The notes: generated by a model not told the origin, from the letters alone. Shown: positions 44,064 to 53,506, counted from the stretch's first letter. The stretch: DNA of 64,000 nt from Planctomycetes bacterium syqfu (GCA_020974905.1 CP087563.1:5642001-5706000), one strand, 5' to 3'. Made by a program: numbers and translations.

Positions 44064-46598
44064 ATGAAAACAAAACTGGCAACGTTTGGGCTGTGTGCAG
44101 CCATGTGCTTGGGTGGGCAGGCTTTTGCTGAAACCACATTGCGAATTTCGACTGCAGAAGGTAATGGTGCGGACACCACGATCAGTTCCGCATCACCAAC
44201 GGATGACTTGGGTAAAAATGAAAACCTGAGTCTCCAATATTCATTACGGGATAGTAAAAGTCAAAAAATCCTGCTGAAATTTGATACGCGGCAATTAACA
44301 AATATGTCTGTCCAAAAGGCATTTTTGACTTTGCAGCCGCTTTCGGGATACCACGGAACCTATGAATTTAATGTCTTTGGTGTACGCGAAAATTCAGGTC
44401 AAGAAAACGCTTTCAATGAACAGTGGACAGACAAAGGTAGCAAAGGCTTAACCTGGGAAACCGTCAGCGTTCACAACCCGCGACTTGGTGGTGGGTACTG
44501 GGAGACCAGGGAAGAGAAGAAGAAGGTGGAAGGAGGAGAGGTTGAGATTGAAACCATCATCGTCAATGCCGCAGGTGTCGATCCCGATCAAGTGACCTAT
44601 CTGGGAAGGTTCAGCGTGCGTCCACGCAACAACCGTTGTCGTTTGCTGGGTGACGATTTGGCCCGGTTTATTAATTCGGATAAGAACGGTTCTGTGACGC
44701 TGCTCATCACCCGCGCTACGCCCAATCCTGCACCGATTACCTTTGCAAGCAGCGAAAATCCGTTCTTTGATCCACCTCAGTTGCAATTGACCGTACAACC
44801 GAACTATGACGTCATGGCTCCGATCTCTTCACTTGTGACATATCCAATCTCAATCAATGGAACTAAGACCACCATCGAGCTATACCATCTCAAGGCTTGT
44901 CTTAAAGCATATCGAAATGGTTGGATTGATGGCTTGGAAGACATGGAAAATTTGGTTGAGTACTTAAAGACTGATCAACCATCTGATTCGCAAGCCGCTG
45001 CTGCTCAAGCATTGGGTAATATGCTCTTGGCTGAAGCATCCTATTGTGCCATGGAATTGACAGACGAAGAGTGGCTTGATGTCATGAAAGAGTCCCTTCA
45101 GAACAATCCCAAACGTAGTGGCGATATCCTGTATGCGTTTATGATGCTTGCGTCATACCGTGTGGGACCTGATCTGGAGCCAGAAAACCGAAAAGTTAAA
45201 CTCAAACCCTTTTTGGAATTTGAACTCCCGGCAGCTGCCCGAAGTAATCTGATTGAATGGCTCGTTGATATTGAAGAGCCTGCGAAATCCGGGAAGCCTG
45301 AAGATATGCTGGCACATTACCGTCAGCACATTCCCAAAGCCTATGGTGTGCAGTCCGAACCTTACGTGTTGATTCAATACGTCGATGCGCTTTCAAAGGT
45401 TGAAGGCGTCCCAGCGGCTACAGCGTTTTTGGACCAATTGATGTCCATTCTCGCTGATGATTCCTTAGGGCCGGCAGCAGCTTTGTTACGAATCAGCAGC
45501 GAAGCTGAAACATCTTCCAAGGATGCGTTGACCATTAAGCTGGTCGAAGAGCAACCCAGTTCCAAGCTGGCCAGCGTGTTGATGCCGTACTACTTTGCCG
45601 CCAAGAATCGGCAAGGCAAAATCAAAGAAGCATTTGATGCGGTGGGTGCCAGCAAGGCATTGGAACAGGCAAAGACTGATGAACAGAAAGCTGATTTGGT
45701 TTATCAGACGATTGCCAAGATCTCGGTATCCGAAAATCAACTGGAGCGTTTTCCCCGTGAAAGTCTTGGAAATTTAAATCTTGGTGAAGTCATGACGCCA
45801 CTTGAAGCTTGCACAGCTTTGGCTGAATACCATTTTGATAAGGAAGAATACAAGCCTGCCGCAATTGCAGCTTTGTCTGCTGTCCGCAACATTCCCATCT
45901 CCATGCCACGTTTGGATGACTGGAACAAGAAGGTTAAAGCAATCAGTGATTTTAAGGCAACTGACAATACGGATGAACTTAAGAGCGTTGCGGGGTTATT
46001 GATTGCACGTTGTTATGAAAAGATGGGCGAAGAACGTCAAAGTCGCAAGTGGCTGCGAGTTGCTGAAAAAGCTGCACCCGCAACGACCATCAAAGCCTAT
46101 GTGCTTTATCAGCGAGCCAAGCAGGATGCTGAAAGTGGCCGCGTCACGCGCGTGGATAAGTATCTTGATGAAGCAGCTACATTGTTCCCCAACAGTCCTG
46201 TGTTTGCCCGTATGGCTGATATTGCCAAGAAAACGGAGCCACAGGAATGGTCCGAGGTCGTGGTTGAGAAGAAGCTTCAGGAAGCTTTGAGTAAGGCCAA
46301 GAAGACCGAAGACGTCGCTGCTGCTGAAAAGGCATATCTTGATGCTGCTGATCTGGCGGTTCGCATTGGTCATACCGAAGAAGCGATTTCAGCTTACCAG
46401 GCGCTGTGTGAGAAGAACGAAAAGAGTGAACATGCTCCAAGCTGCATGGCTAATTGCGTGTTCCTCTTGGAACAGCAAAACCGTAAGGAAAGCACGAAAC
46501 GTGCTGAGGCGATGCGCAAGACCATGGTTGAGAAGTTCGGCCAGGAAAAGGTTGATCAACTAATCGCCCAGGCATCCAAGATGTATTACGGTTCGTAA
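44064..46598 (+). CDS. Secreted DNRLRE-like domain and TPR protein
   Basis: 844 residues; AGGGGAA precedes the ATG. Signal peptide to AFA at about residue 22. Residues about 23-245 resemble a DNRLRE-type beta domain (DTTISSASPTDDLGKNENLS, KILLKFDTRQL, SVTLLITRATPNP). The remaining 600 residues are alpha-helical with TPR-like repeats. DNRLRE domains occur on secreted surface proteins of PVC bacteria. It may be a substrate or surface partner of the type II system; that is inferred from operon position. Confidence 0.6.
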   Translation: MKTKLATFGLCAAMCLGGQAFAETTLRISTAEGNGADTTISSASPTDDLGKNENLSLQYSLRDSKSQKILLKFDTRQLTNMSVQKAFLTLQPLSGYHGTYEFNVFGVRENSGQENAFNEQWTDKGSKGLTWETVSVHNPRLGGGYWETREEKKKVEGGEVEIETIIVNAAGVDPDQVTYLGRFSVRPRNNRCRLLGDDLARFINSDKNGSVTLLITRATPNPAPITFASSENPFFDPPQLQLTVQPNYDVMAPISSLVTYPISINGTKTTIELYHLKACLKAYRNGWIDGLEDMENLVEYLKTDQPSDSQAAAAQALGNMLLAEASYCAMELTDEEWLDVMKESLQNNPKRSGDILYAFMMLASYRVGPDLEPENRKVKLKPFLEFELPAAARSNLIEWLVDIEEPAKSGKPEDMLAHYRQHIPKAYGVQSEPYVLIQYVDALSKVEGVPAATAFLDQLMSILADDSLGPAAALLRISSEAETSSKDALTIKLVEEQPSSKLASVLMPYYFAAKNRQGKIKEAFDAVGASKALEQAKTDEQKADLVYQTIAKISVSENQLERFPRESLGNLNLGEVMTPLEACTALAEYHFDKEEYKPAAIAALSAVRNIPISMPRLDDWNKKVKAISDFKATDNTDELKSVAGLLIARCYEKMGEERQSRKWLRVAEKAAPATTIKAYVLYQRAKQDAESGRVTRVDKYLDEAATLFPNSPVFARMADIAKKTEPQEWSEVVVEKKLQEALSKAKKTEDVAAAEKAYLDAADLAVRIGHTEEAISAYQALCEKNEKSEHAPSCMANCVFLLEQQNRKESTKRAEAMRKTMVEKFGQEKVDQLIAQASKMYYGS

Positions 46599-46621
46599 GT
46601 ATTCATTAGAAGGTGTGCACC

Positions 46622-49093
46622 ATGATCGTTATTGAGCGATGTCAACGGTTGTTGTTGGTTTTTGTAGCTGTCATGCTCATGATGGTTTGTGGTGCGCACG
46701 CTGCCGATGAAGCAAAAGAGCAGAAAACTCAAGAAAAAACTGCTCAAGAAGCCAATCGTGATGATCAGCCTAAAAGCGATCAGAAGGCTTCAAAGTCACC
46801 AGTCACCCCAATCGCTTCGGATTCTGCGCCTGAAAATGCGCAGGATCCGGAGCAGGTGACGGTTGACAAGCCTGGGTACAACGATGATTTCTGGAAAAGC
46901 TTTGACGAGAAGCAGAAGAACGCAAAAGACAAATCAAACAATTACACCTTCTGGAAAAATATCAAAACCCCATCCAAGGCAGTCGCCAAGCCCAACGAGG
47001 ACAAGACGACAGACATCAAGCCCAAGCCAAAGGGCCAAGTAGGATTTTGGGATCAAATCCAAACTGCTAAACCGACAGAGGAAGGTAAAGGAGATGGGGA
47101 GAAGCAGGCAACCAATCTTTCGCCTGATGGCAAGAATGTTGTAGGAGCGAATCAGGATTTTTGGAAAACGATCAAGACTGATAATCAAAACAACCAGACA
47201 ACAGCATCGGAAGGCGGGGTTAATGTAGATTCAGCAAAGAAGGGCAATGGCTTCTGGGATCAAATCAAGACACCGACAACAGCATCCAAGACGGGGGGCA
47301 CGCAAGAAGACACTGATAAGAAAGAAGGGGACTTTTGGAGCAAGATCAAACCTGTGCCTGTTGTTAAGGAAATAGCTGTCAAACCCAAAGACCCAGCGAC
47401 GATTACAGAGTTGATGCTTGAGGCCCAGTCATTATTCGATAAGAAAAAATATAAAGAAGCCGAAACGCTGTTTGACAATATTCTAAAGAAGCAGACCGAT
47501 TTGCCTAATCACGTTAAAAAGGTGATTTATCAGTGGCAGTTTTTAGCATTGTTTCGCCAAGATCCGCTGCCATTGGAAAAAGCGGATGCACTGATCGGTA
47601 AGATAGCTGACGAGAAATTGCTGTCCATCGGTTCGTTATGGAACCTGTCATTTCGCTTCCTGCTGCGTCAGGTTTACTATGCGGACTATCAGAAAAAGCG
47701 TCTGGTTTTTGAGGATGGGCTTAAACGACTATTGCCATTTTCTGACGATATCCAGATTGACGGAGAAACATTTGGTGAAATCGACACGTTTTTAGCCTTG
47801 TCGGATCGTGATCGTGGTGTCGATTCGCTCGATGTATTAAATGCACTGTTGGTTCTGACACCTGACATGCGTTCATTGCGACAAGTCAACCAGAAACGTA
47901 TTGACTATTTTAAGAATCAGAAGCGCAATGATGAATTGCTCCTTGCAGCCCAATTGCAACTGGCTTTGTCGGTGTTGACAAAGGACGAATTTTTAACGGC
48001 ATTGGATCAGTACGAGAGTGAAGATAAACTTCGTGTCCAATCGATTGCTGTTGCTGGGATGCAATCCGATGGCATTGATCCTTCAATACGTGCCCTGAGT
48101 CTGAAATATCTTAAAAATGAACATCAAGACATGACACGGCGACGCAACATGCTGATGTTACTGGACGGGCAGTTTGAGCAGGCTAGAGAGTTGGCAATCG
48201 TTCGTTTTATGCAGACGGATTCAAAATACTCTCAGGATTGCTATGTTTGCGGTGCAGCCGCTCAGTACCTCTATCAAGGTGACTTGGCGAAGACAATCAG
48301 CTATTTGGATAGTATTCTGCTTCGGCTGTATAACTTGCAAACCCCAAACCAGTCGCAGGCTTCAATGGCTGTGACGAATGGTAATCATCCCGAATCATCT
48401 ACCAAGACAGGTTTCTCATCGTATCTCCCAATTCAGCAGAAACAGATTATCCGAACCCTTGGGCAGGAAACCAGTGAAAACAGAGTGTTCCTGGCAACTA
48501 ACATGATCACAAGAAAACGAGATGCCGATGCGATTGAGATGGCAGCCAGTGTCTTGCGATTATCGCACGAGATTCTTCAATCCGATGAATACTTGGAAAA
48601 CCTGATCTCGACATTGCGATCATTGGATGATCATGAACGTTCGGTTGGAATCGTTAATGCGGTCTTGGAAAGAATCGAAGCTGCACCGGTTACCAGCCGC
48701 CTCAAGTTTGCCAAGGCCACATTTCTCTACCAACACGGCCAAATCGAACAAACCTTATCCACGATTGAGCAAATCGATGAGTCAACACTTGAGGATTGGC
48801 GTTCCGTTGACCGCGTCGCGTTGGGGCTTATCAAGACGGTTGTACTCATTAAGTTCAGACGACTGGACGATGCTGATAAGCAATTAGTGGAGTTGGAAAA
48901 AATCACCGATGCTGACTTGGAACAACTGGCTCAAGTGTCCTTTTTACGAGGTTGGATATGCCTGAACAAGAACGATACGCAGGGGGCCATGACGTTTTTT
49001 AAGAAAATCGTTGATAAGTTTGCGGGTAGCTCATATGCCAGCAAGGCACGCCAATTAATCCAACGTTTGGAAATTGCCCGTTTGGCTGGATGA
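46622..49093 (+). CDS. Secreted TPR protein with six FW-x-x-I linear motifs
   Basis: 823 residues from ATG at 46622 (AGAAGG at 46608-46613). Signal peptide ends near AHAAD. Residues about 30-255 are disordered and charged, and contain six spaced motifs: DFWKSF, TFWKNIKT, GFWDQIQT, DFWKTIKT, GFWDQIKT and DFWSKIKP. The last 560 residues are helical TPR-like (EAQSLFDKKKYKEAETLFDN, IEQTLSTIEQIDE). Repeated short aromatic motifs in a disordered tail usually serve as binding sites for one partner. No family recognised. Confidence 0.6.
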   Translation: MIVIERCQRLLLVFVAVMLMMVCGAHAADEAKEQKTQEKTAQEANRDDQPKSDQKASKSPVTPIASDSAPENAQDPEQVTVDKPGYNDDFWKSFDEKQKNAKDKSNNYTFWKNIKTPSKAVAKPNEDKTTDIKPKPKGQVGFWDQIQTAKPTEEGKGDGEKQATNLSPDGKNVVGANQDFWKTIKTDNQNNQTTASEGGVNVDSAKKGNGFWDQIKTPTTASKTGGTQEDTDKKEGDFWSKIKPVPVVKEIAVKPKDPATITELMLEAQSLFDKKKYKEAETLFDNILKKQTDLPNHVKKVIYQWQFLALFRQDPLPLEKADALIGKIADEKLLSIGSLWNLSFRFLLRQVYYADYQKKRLVFEDGLKRLLPFSDDIQIDGETFGEIDTFLALSDRDRGVDSLDVLNALLVLTPDMRSLRQVNQKRIDYFKNQKRNDELLLAAQLQLALSVLTKDEFLTALDQYESEDKLRVQSIAVAGMQSDGIDPSIRALSLKYLKNEHQDMTRRRNMLMLLDGQFEQARELAIVRFMQTDSKYSQDCYVCGAAAQYLYQGDLAKTISYLDSILLRLYNLQTPNQSQASMAVTNGNHPESSTKTGFSSYLPIQQKQIIRTLGQETSENRVFLATNMITRKRDADAIEMAASVLRLSHEILQSDEYLENLISTLRSLDDHERSVGIVNAVLERIEAAPVTSRLKFAKATFLYQHGQIEQTLSTIEQIDESTLEDWRSVDRVALGLIKTVVLIKFRRLDDADKQLVELEKITDADLEQLAQVSFLRGWICLNKNDTQGAMTFFKKIVDKFAGSSYASKARQLIQRLEIARLAG

Positions 49094-49106
49094 GTAAGGG
49101 GAGTAC

Positions 49107-50300
49107 ATGTTGAGCCATTACTTAAAATCACATCACATTCACAAGACAGTTTGTCTTACTGTCTTGTTATTCCTGGGGCAGGTCGTTGCTGCGGAAGTGC
49201 AGGATGATGATGCCAAACGGATGCTCTTTTCCGCTGCCGAATCTGTGCAGCACGTACTCTCAACCTATGACAAGGATATTGAGGTCTTCGCCGCAATCGA
49301 AGCATTGGATGATGCAAAACAAAATGCGGATGAGAAACTCTCTGATCGGGTTGCAAAGGTGATTGTAGAGAATAGCTTGAAGGCAAAGATTGTCTCTGGC
49401 CTAACCATCACCAACATCCGACAATTACACCTCCCCGTCATTCTCATGGTTCAGCCTGCGATTGAGGTACCCGAGAAAAATCATTTTGTGGTTCTCGAAT
49501 CAGTTAAGAATGATGAGTTGACGATCTATGCGGGGTCTGGACAACGGATCAAGCTGCCGCTGTTTAGTCTCTCCCAATTGTGGAATGGTGATGCCATTTT
49601 GCTTGCACCAGATGCCACCGGGATTCAGGTGCCCAGTTCCAATGCCAGTAACATCAGGTTCTGGATATGGCTTGTTGTGATCCTTGGCGTTGGGATGCTG
49701 GTGATCGGCTTTATCAAAAAAGATCGATCATCTGACAAAGCCACGAAGCGTTTGCCCAAACTCGCGATTCAATCAATTGCCGTGATTTTAATTGTGGTAG
49801 CCACGGTGATATTCAATCATGTCATTTTTTACGATCAGTCCCTTGATGATGCTGTCGCACAAAGAGTCTATGCCAGCAATGTGTTGGTCGACTTTCGTAA
49901 CGAGCATGATTTGGTGAGTCCGATTGAAGTAACGGATCTTGAAGCAGAAGCATTGAAAAAGAAAATTGCTGACCACGAGGATTTGTTGTTTATCGATGCC
50001 AGAACGGATGGCCAGTATGAAAAGAGCCATATTGAAGGTTCGATTCTGATGGATCACTTTGATGCTGCAACCGCCCGACTCAAACTTGCCGGGATACCCA
50101 AAGACACCGCAATTGTCGTTTATTGTGCAAGCATCACATGCGGACGAGGCAGGGCGTGTTCGGGTGTGTTAGCAAAATCAGGATTTACTCACGTGATGCA
50201 CTTTCCGCCAGGTTGGGCTGAACTACAACATTGGAAAGAACTCAAGCGCGTTTATGATTCAAAAGAACCTTTTGGGAACCGGAAGGTGGAACTCAAGTGA
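49107..50300 (+). CDS. Membrane protein with C39-like N-domain and rhodanese C-domain
   Basis: 397 residues. Signal peptide in 1-29. Residues about 30-175 resemble a C39-type peptidase fold (NHFVVLESVKNDELTIYAG, LPLFSLSQLWNGDAILL) but without an obvious catalytic cysteine, so probably inactive. Two membrane helices at about 184-203 and 220-242 follow. The rhodanese domain at about 270-390 has the active-site loop VVYCASITCGRGRA, with a Cys followed by a second Cys. It overlaps the next gene, a MauE protein, so a periplasmic sulfur or redox role is likely. Confidence 0.65.
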   Translation: MLSHYLKSHHIHKTVCLTVLLFLGQVVAAEVQDDDAKRMLFSAAESVQHVLSTYDKDIEVFAAIEALDDAKQNADEKLSDRVAKVIVENSLKAKIVSGLTITNIRQLHLPVILMVQPAIEVPEKNHFVVLESVKNDELTIYAGSGQRIKLPLFSLSQLWNGDAILLAPDATGIQVPSSNASNIRFWIWLVVILGVGMLVIGFIKKDRSSDKATKRLPKLAIQSIAVILIVVATVIFNHVIFYDQSLDDAVAQRVYASNVLVDFRNEHDLVSPIEVTDLEAEALKKKIADHEDLLFIDARTDGQYEKSHIEGSILMDHFDAATARLKLAGIPKDTAIVVYCASITCGRGRACSGVLAKSGFTHVMHFPPGWAELQHWKELKRVYDSKEPFGNRKVELK

Positions 50301-50764
50301 AAATCATTGGACTACTTGCAAGACTGATTTTGGGTGTCGCGTTCTGCTGGAGCGCAGTTAGCAAGATTGCTGACCCCGGACATTTTTTTGCCAACGTCAT
50401 GGATTATGGCCTGGTGACGCCCAGCTTCGCCAAGATGATCGCACTCTCATTGCCATGGTTTGAACTTGTTTTAGGCTTGTTGTTGCTGGGGCGAATTTGT
50501 CTGTTGGGTTCGTTTTTCCTGTCCACAGCCTTGTTGTTGATGTTCACGGTATTGCAGACTTATGCGATGTTGACCGGCTTGGAGATTTCCTGCGGATGTT
50601 TCAGCGTGGGCGGTGATGCGGACGTGATCAGTGGATTGACCGTGGGGCGAGCGGCAATTTTGGCCATCATTGCAATCATTGGTTTGGGGATTGAGATGAA
50701 GGTCACGCGACCCAAGCCGAGTGAAGAGCATACACAAACAGCTAATAATCCGATTTTGACGTGA
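50297..50764 (+). CDS. MauE/DoxX-like redox membrane protein
   Basis: 155 residues, four membrane helices. The paired-cysteine motif SCGCFSVGGD matches that in the MauE part of the 23747 product (SCGCFGVYEVN). Starts four bases inside the rhodanese gene. Probably passes electrons between the quinone pool or cytoplasm and periplasmic thiols, with the rhodanese protein as partner. It is the last gene of the 30-kb same-strand run. Confidence 0.75.
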   Translation: MKIIGLLARLILGVAFCWSAVSKIADPGHFFANVMDYGLVTPSFAKMIALSLPWFELVLGLLLLGRICLLGSFFLSTALLLMFTVLQTYAMLTGLEISCGCFSVGGDADVISGLTVGRAAILAIIAIIGLGIEMKVTRPKPSEEHTQTANNPILT

Positions 50765-50820
50765 TTGGGTTTTTATAAGTAAATCAATTTTAAATGAGTG
50801 TCTTCCGATTTTGCGCCGTA

Positions 50821-50826
50821 TATAAT
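50821..50826 (+). promoter_or_regulatory. Possible -10 element TATAAT
   Basis: A perfect TATAAT lies 22 bases before the ATG at 50849, in an AT-rich gap. No good -35 hexamer is found at 16-18 bases spacing, so the promoter call is weak. Confidence 0.35.
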
Positions 50827-50848
50827 AGAAGGTGAAATCAGGTGGCTC

Positions 50849-51193
50849 ATGAAAAAATCTAACAGAATCCCCAAGGATGATCAGTTCTCTGAGGGCGACA
50901 TACGCCGCACATTAACCAATATCTTTCATGTTTCATGTGGGACGATTCCTCCGTTCCTGTGGGTTGGGGCCATTGAAAGATTCATTGACGAGGAGGGGAT
51001 TGAAATAACTGTACGAGAGGCAGTGCGTTCATTTAATGAGGGCGTGGAATCAATCGGTCAGTTTGACGAAACAATCGATGAAGATGCATACGCACAACGA
51101 TTTATGGCCCTATGCTCAAACTCATCTGGCGAATTAGCCGAAGCACTTTTGAATGATCTATTGCCGCGTGCCAAGAAATGGTCCGGCACTTAA
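50849..51193 (+). CDS. Small unknown protein
   Basis: 114 residues from ATG at 50849 (MKKSNRIPKDDQ). Acidic, soluble, helical, no motif I recognise. A longer frame starting at 50798 would extend through the likely promoter, so I prefer the inner ATG. It stands apart from the long operon and may be its own unit. Confidence 0.55.
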   Translation: MKKSNRIPKDDQFSEGDIRRTLTNIFHVSCGTIPPFLWVGAIERFIDEEGIEITVREAVRSFNEGVESIGQFDETIDEDAYAQRFMALCSNSSGELAEALLNDLLPRAKKWSGT

Positions 51194-51291
51194 TCCAAGG
51201 CAGGGGAACCATGATCGCATGCCATGCTTCTGCACGATCTGATTACAAACGGTAAAATGGCACCTTCAATCAATGCCTATGGATCGTGCTC

Positions 51292-51519
51292 ATGCCCAAA
51301 CCTAAGCGTAAACTCACAAAAGCCGAGAAAGCCCGACGTAAAAAACGTCGTGAAGAGACCATGATCATCTTCGTCAACGGCAAGCAGAAACGCGTCAAAC
51401 GACCGCCAATCATCGATGGCATGGATGCCGACGAATTTATCCGTCAAAATGCCGATCCGATGTGGCATCATCAGAACGAGATGTGGGAATGCATCGATAA
51501 GGATAACGACGGGCTGTGA
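51292..51519 (+). CDS. Small basic unknown protein
   Basis: 75 residues: a strongly basic N-terminal third (KAEKARRKKRREE) and an acidic C-terminus (ECIDKDNDGL). ATG at 51292 has only a weak ribosome-binding site; GTG at 51286 is possible. Could bind nucleic acid through the basic part. No family recognised. Confidence 0.5.
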   Translation: MPKPKRKLTKAEKARRKKRREETMIIFVNGKQKRVKRPPIIDGMDADEFIRQNADPMWHHQNEMWECIDKDNDGL

Positions 51520-51618
51520 TTAACCACTGTATGATTTCATAAAAAGCCAGGGTTGTATGTGCACTTATCAATTGACAGTGGAGTAACTCAAGTAAAACAT
51601 TGTAGTCAGACCATGGCA

Positions 51619-52287
51619 TCAATTCCATAAGGGATCAGGCAATCGATCTTCGGGGAAAGAATACCAAATGTGCCACTTGCTATCGGGAATCGGTAGAAAA
51701 CCAACTTGTTTCCAGTGTTTGGTCAGCTTGGTCTGAGCCTGTTCATATGAACTTTGAAATTGGTCATACTGCATCTTCTGGCTCCAATCGTCTTCCCATT
51801 CTCTGGCCTGCGGATTCATCGGCGATGGACAAGTAACCGTCAAGCCATCGGCAATATGATGGGCCTTTAGGAATTTACGCATGGCTTGAAGGCCAATGTC
51901 CTTGCCACGGAACTCCGGCAGGATTTCGACCGAGTGAATGTACAGCATGTTCCGCATCAAAAAAGTATCTTTGACCCGTTCAGAAACCTTCAATTTAAAT
52001 TCGTCCAGCTCGGGATCAAAGAGCTCTTCATAAATCTCACATGCCTCTTGCGAATCAGCATCCAGTAAATCCCAAACTGATGTGCGGCCAGTGATAACAC
52101 TTTCCAACCAATACTGGATGGCTTTTATGCGTCCCACCTGAATACGCTCCACAACCTCACCCGCGTCATCATATTGGACACGTTCAAGACTGCCTTCAAT
52201 TTTGATTCGATAGTCCAGGTCATCCGAAAACGATTGGACAGTCCGTGTGATCATTTCGTAATCGTATTCATCATCTTGATCGTACAT
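51619..52287 (-). CDS. GNAT-like acetyltransferase
   Basis: 222 residues, acidic. The middle has a GNAT motif A: a beta strand (LYIHSVEILPEF) followed by the acetyl-CoA loop RGKDIGLQA and a helix. The region LTVTCPSPMNP and the C-terminal VGFLPIPDSKWHIW fit the end of a GNAT fold (a Phe-x-Pro strand). The substrate is unknown. It lies on the minus strand next to the phage genes and could be host or phage-borne. Confidence 0.6.
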   Translation of the reverse strand: MYDQDDEYDYEMITRTVQSFSDDLDYRIKIEGSLERVQYDDAGEVVERIQVGRIKAIQYWLESVITGRTSVWDLLDADSQEACEIYEELFDPELDEFKLKVSERVKDTFLMRNMLYIHSVEILPEFRGKDIGLQAMRKFLKAHHIADGLTVTCPSPMNPQAREWEDDWSQKMQYDQFQSSYEQAQTKLTKHWKQVGFLPIPDSKWHIWYSFPEDRLPDPLWN

Positions 52288-52335
52288 CAGTGAATTCCCC
52301 CTTGATTGATTGACAGAACACGTAACTCAGGATTT

Positions 52336-52698
52336 TTATGATACCTTCTTGCTCGCCCATCGCCACCAGACGCGCGGCAAACCTGTCCAACCGGCACGAT
52401 TCATTGTGGCCATGCGGGATTTGCAACTGGTGCAGGGACGCACCAATCCAAACGTGGTGACTTGGATGAACATGGACAGCCATGTGCCGGGTGGTAGGAT
52501 GCGGGTGGGTTTGGGCGTGGGTACGTCAATCCACTTTCCCAATGGACACTTGGATGAAGGCATCTGTGTACGGGATTTGAGATCGACACCGTCGATGGCG
52601 CAGTTGCATTTGCGATCCGGATGGGACAGGCAAGCAACAGCGTGTTCGCATTGACGGCAGATGGATCGGCGGGTGGTGGTAATGAAGTCGGTAGGCAT
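52336..52698 (-). CDS. Small Cys-rich zinc-ribbon-like phage-associated protein
   Basis: 120 residues from ATG at 52698 with AGGAACC just upstream. The N-terminal half has paired cysteines (CRQCEHAVAC, KCNC, KCPLGKW), and CTSC lies near residue 93, so it probably binds zinc. Last gene of the phage module seen here. A dispersed GC-rich repeat separates it from the upstream gene. Function unknown. Confidence 0.55.
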   Translation of the reverse strand: MPTDFITTTRRSICRQCEHAVACLSHPDRKCNCAIDGVDLKSRTQMPSSKCPLGKWIDVPTPKPTRILPPGTWLSMFIQVTTFGLVRPCTSCKSRMATMNRAGWTGLPRVWWRWASKKVS

Positions 52699-52716
52699 GA
52701 GTGGTTCCTTGTTATC

Positions 52717-52735
52717 TTTCGGGGGCCGGGGGTTA
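52717..52735 (+). repeat. Dispersed GC-rich repeat between two phage genes
   Basis: TTTCGGGGGCCGGGGGTTA at the 3' end of the 52733 gene, overlapping its stop codon. Related to 167-185 and 54241-54262. Confidence 0.6.
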
Positions 52736-53506
52736 GATTCCAGGTGTAGGATCGCTGCATGTGCCGTCGCCATTGGAGTCGCCGACGATGCAGTTGCCTT
52801 CGTCATCCATACAACTCGTTTCGTCGAGGACTTCGATTTGCAGTTGAACGCGAGCGGGGTTGGAATACACATCCCAGATGTTGGTGCAGATGCTGTGATT
52901 GTGCAGTTCGTCGCTTAGGATCGATGCACTGCGGCAACTTCCGGGGGCGGATGGAATGCATGCTGCGAAGATTCGTCCGCAGCTGTCTGCCGAATCCTCG
53001 TTGGCATAACCGTCGACGGTGACGTACCAGCGGGTGGTGCCATCGCCATCGCAACCGGCGAGTACCATGGCGTCGACGTAACTGCCACAGGCTGCACCTT
53101 CGGGGACGATGCCGTAACCTTGCCAGCGTGGGCCGGTGATCGTGTTGCTTTCACAGTTGGGTTGAGGGTGACCACCGATCATGCCGGAGTGACCGCAGCC
53201 TGGACAATACGGCGGATTCCATGCACCGCAGCTAAATGGAATCTCAATGGTGTTGCCCATGAAGGCTGGATCGGTGCAACAGCAACGTTCGTGGGTATTG
53301 CCGTAATCAATTAGCTGCCAGGCAATGCGGATGCGGGATTGGTTGGTGAAGCAGCATGGGCCACAGGCACATGCGTTGGCTGGCACTGGTTCCTGGCCGC
53401 AGCATTTGCCGCAGATCATGAACTCACCCCCGGAAGTTAAGCCAAACCCACCTTCTCCTTCATTCCGGGGGCGGGGGGCAATGTCGAACTCGCCGTTACT
53501 CCCCAT
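52733..53506 (-). CDS. Cys-rich phage distal structural protein
   Basis: 257 residues; start at ATG 53506 (MGSNGEFDIAPRP), overlapping the end of the upstream gene. Very rich in cysteine (CGKCCGQ, CACGPCC, ERCCCTD, YCPGCGH) and with a C-terminal calcium-loop-like DSNGDGTCSD. Probably a stabilised extracellular structural or adhesion protein of the virion tail. Three dispersed CTTCCGGGGG repeats lie inside its coding sequence in different frames. No family recognised. Confidence 0.55.
   Translation of the reverse strand: MGSNGEFDIAPRPRNEGEGGFGLTSGGEFMICGKCCGQEPVPANACACGPCCFTNQSRIRIAWQLIDYGNTHERCCCTDPAFMGNTIEIPFSCGAWNPPYCPGCGHSGMIGGHPQPNCESNTITGPRWQGYGIVPEGAACGSYVDAMVLAGCDGDGTTRWYVTVDGYANEDSADSCGRIFAACIPSAPGSCRSASILSDELHNHSICTNIWDVYSNPARVQLQIEVLDETSCMDDEGNCIVGDSNGDGTCSDPTPGI
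52936..52947 (+). repeat. Dispersed repeat AACTTCCGGGGG
   Basis: Exact 12-mer within the 52733 gene, antisense to it (coding strand reads the complement, in SAPGSC). Confidence 0.6.
53427..53438 (-). repeat. Dispersed repeat AACTTCCGGGGG
   Basis: Exact 12-mer on the coding strand of the 52733 gene, read as L T S G G; extended on the left by TTA as in the copy at 63642. Confidence 0.6.
53462..53485 (+). repeat. Dispersed GC-rich repeat, extended form
   Basis: ATTCCGGGGGCGGGGGGCAA, close to 186-204, within the 5' part of the 52733 gene. Confidence 0.6.
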
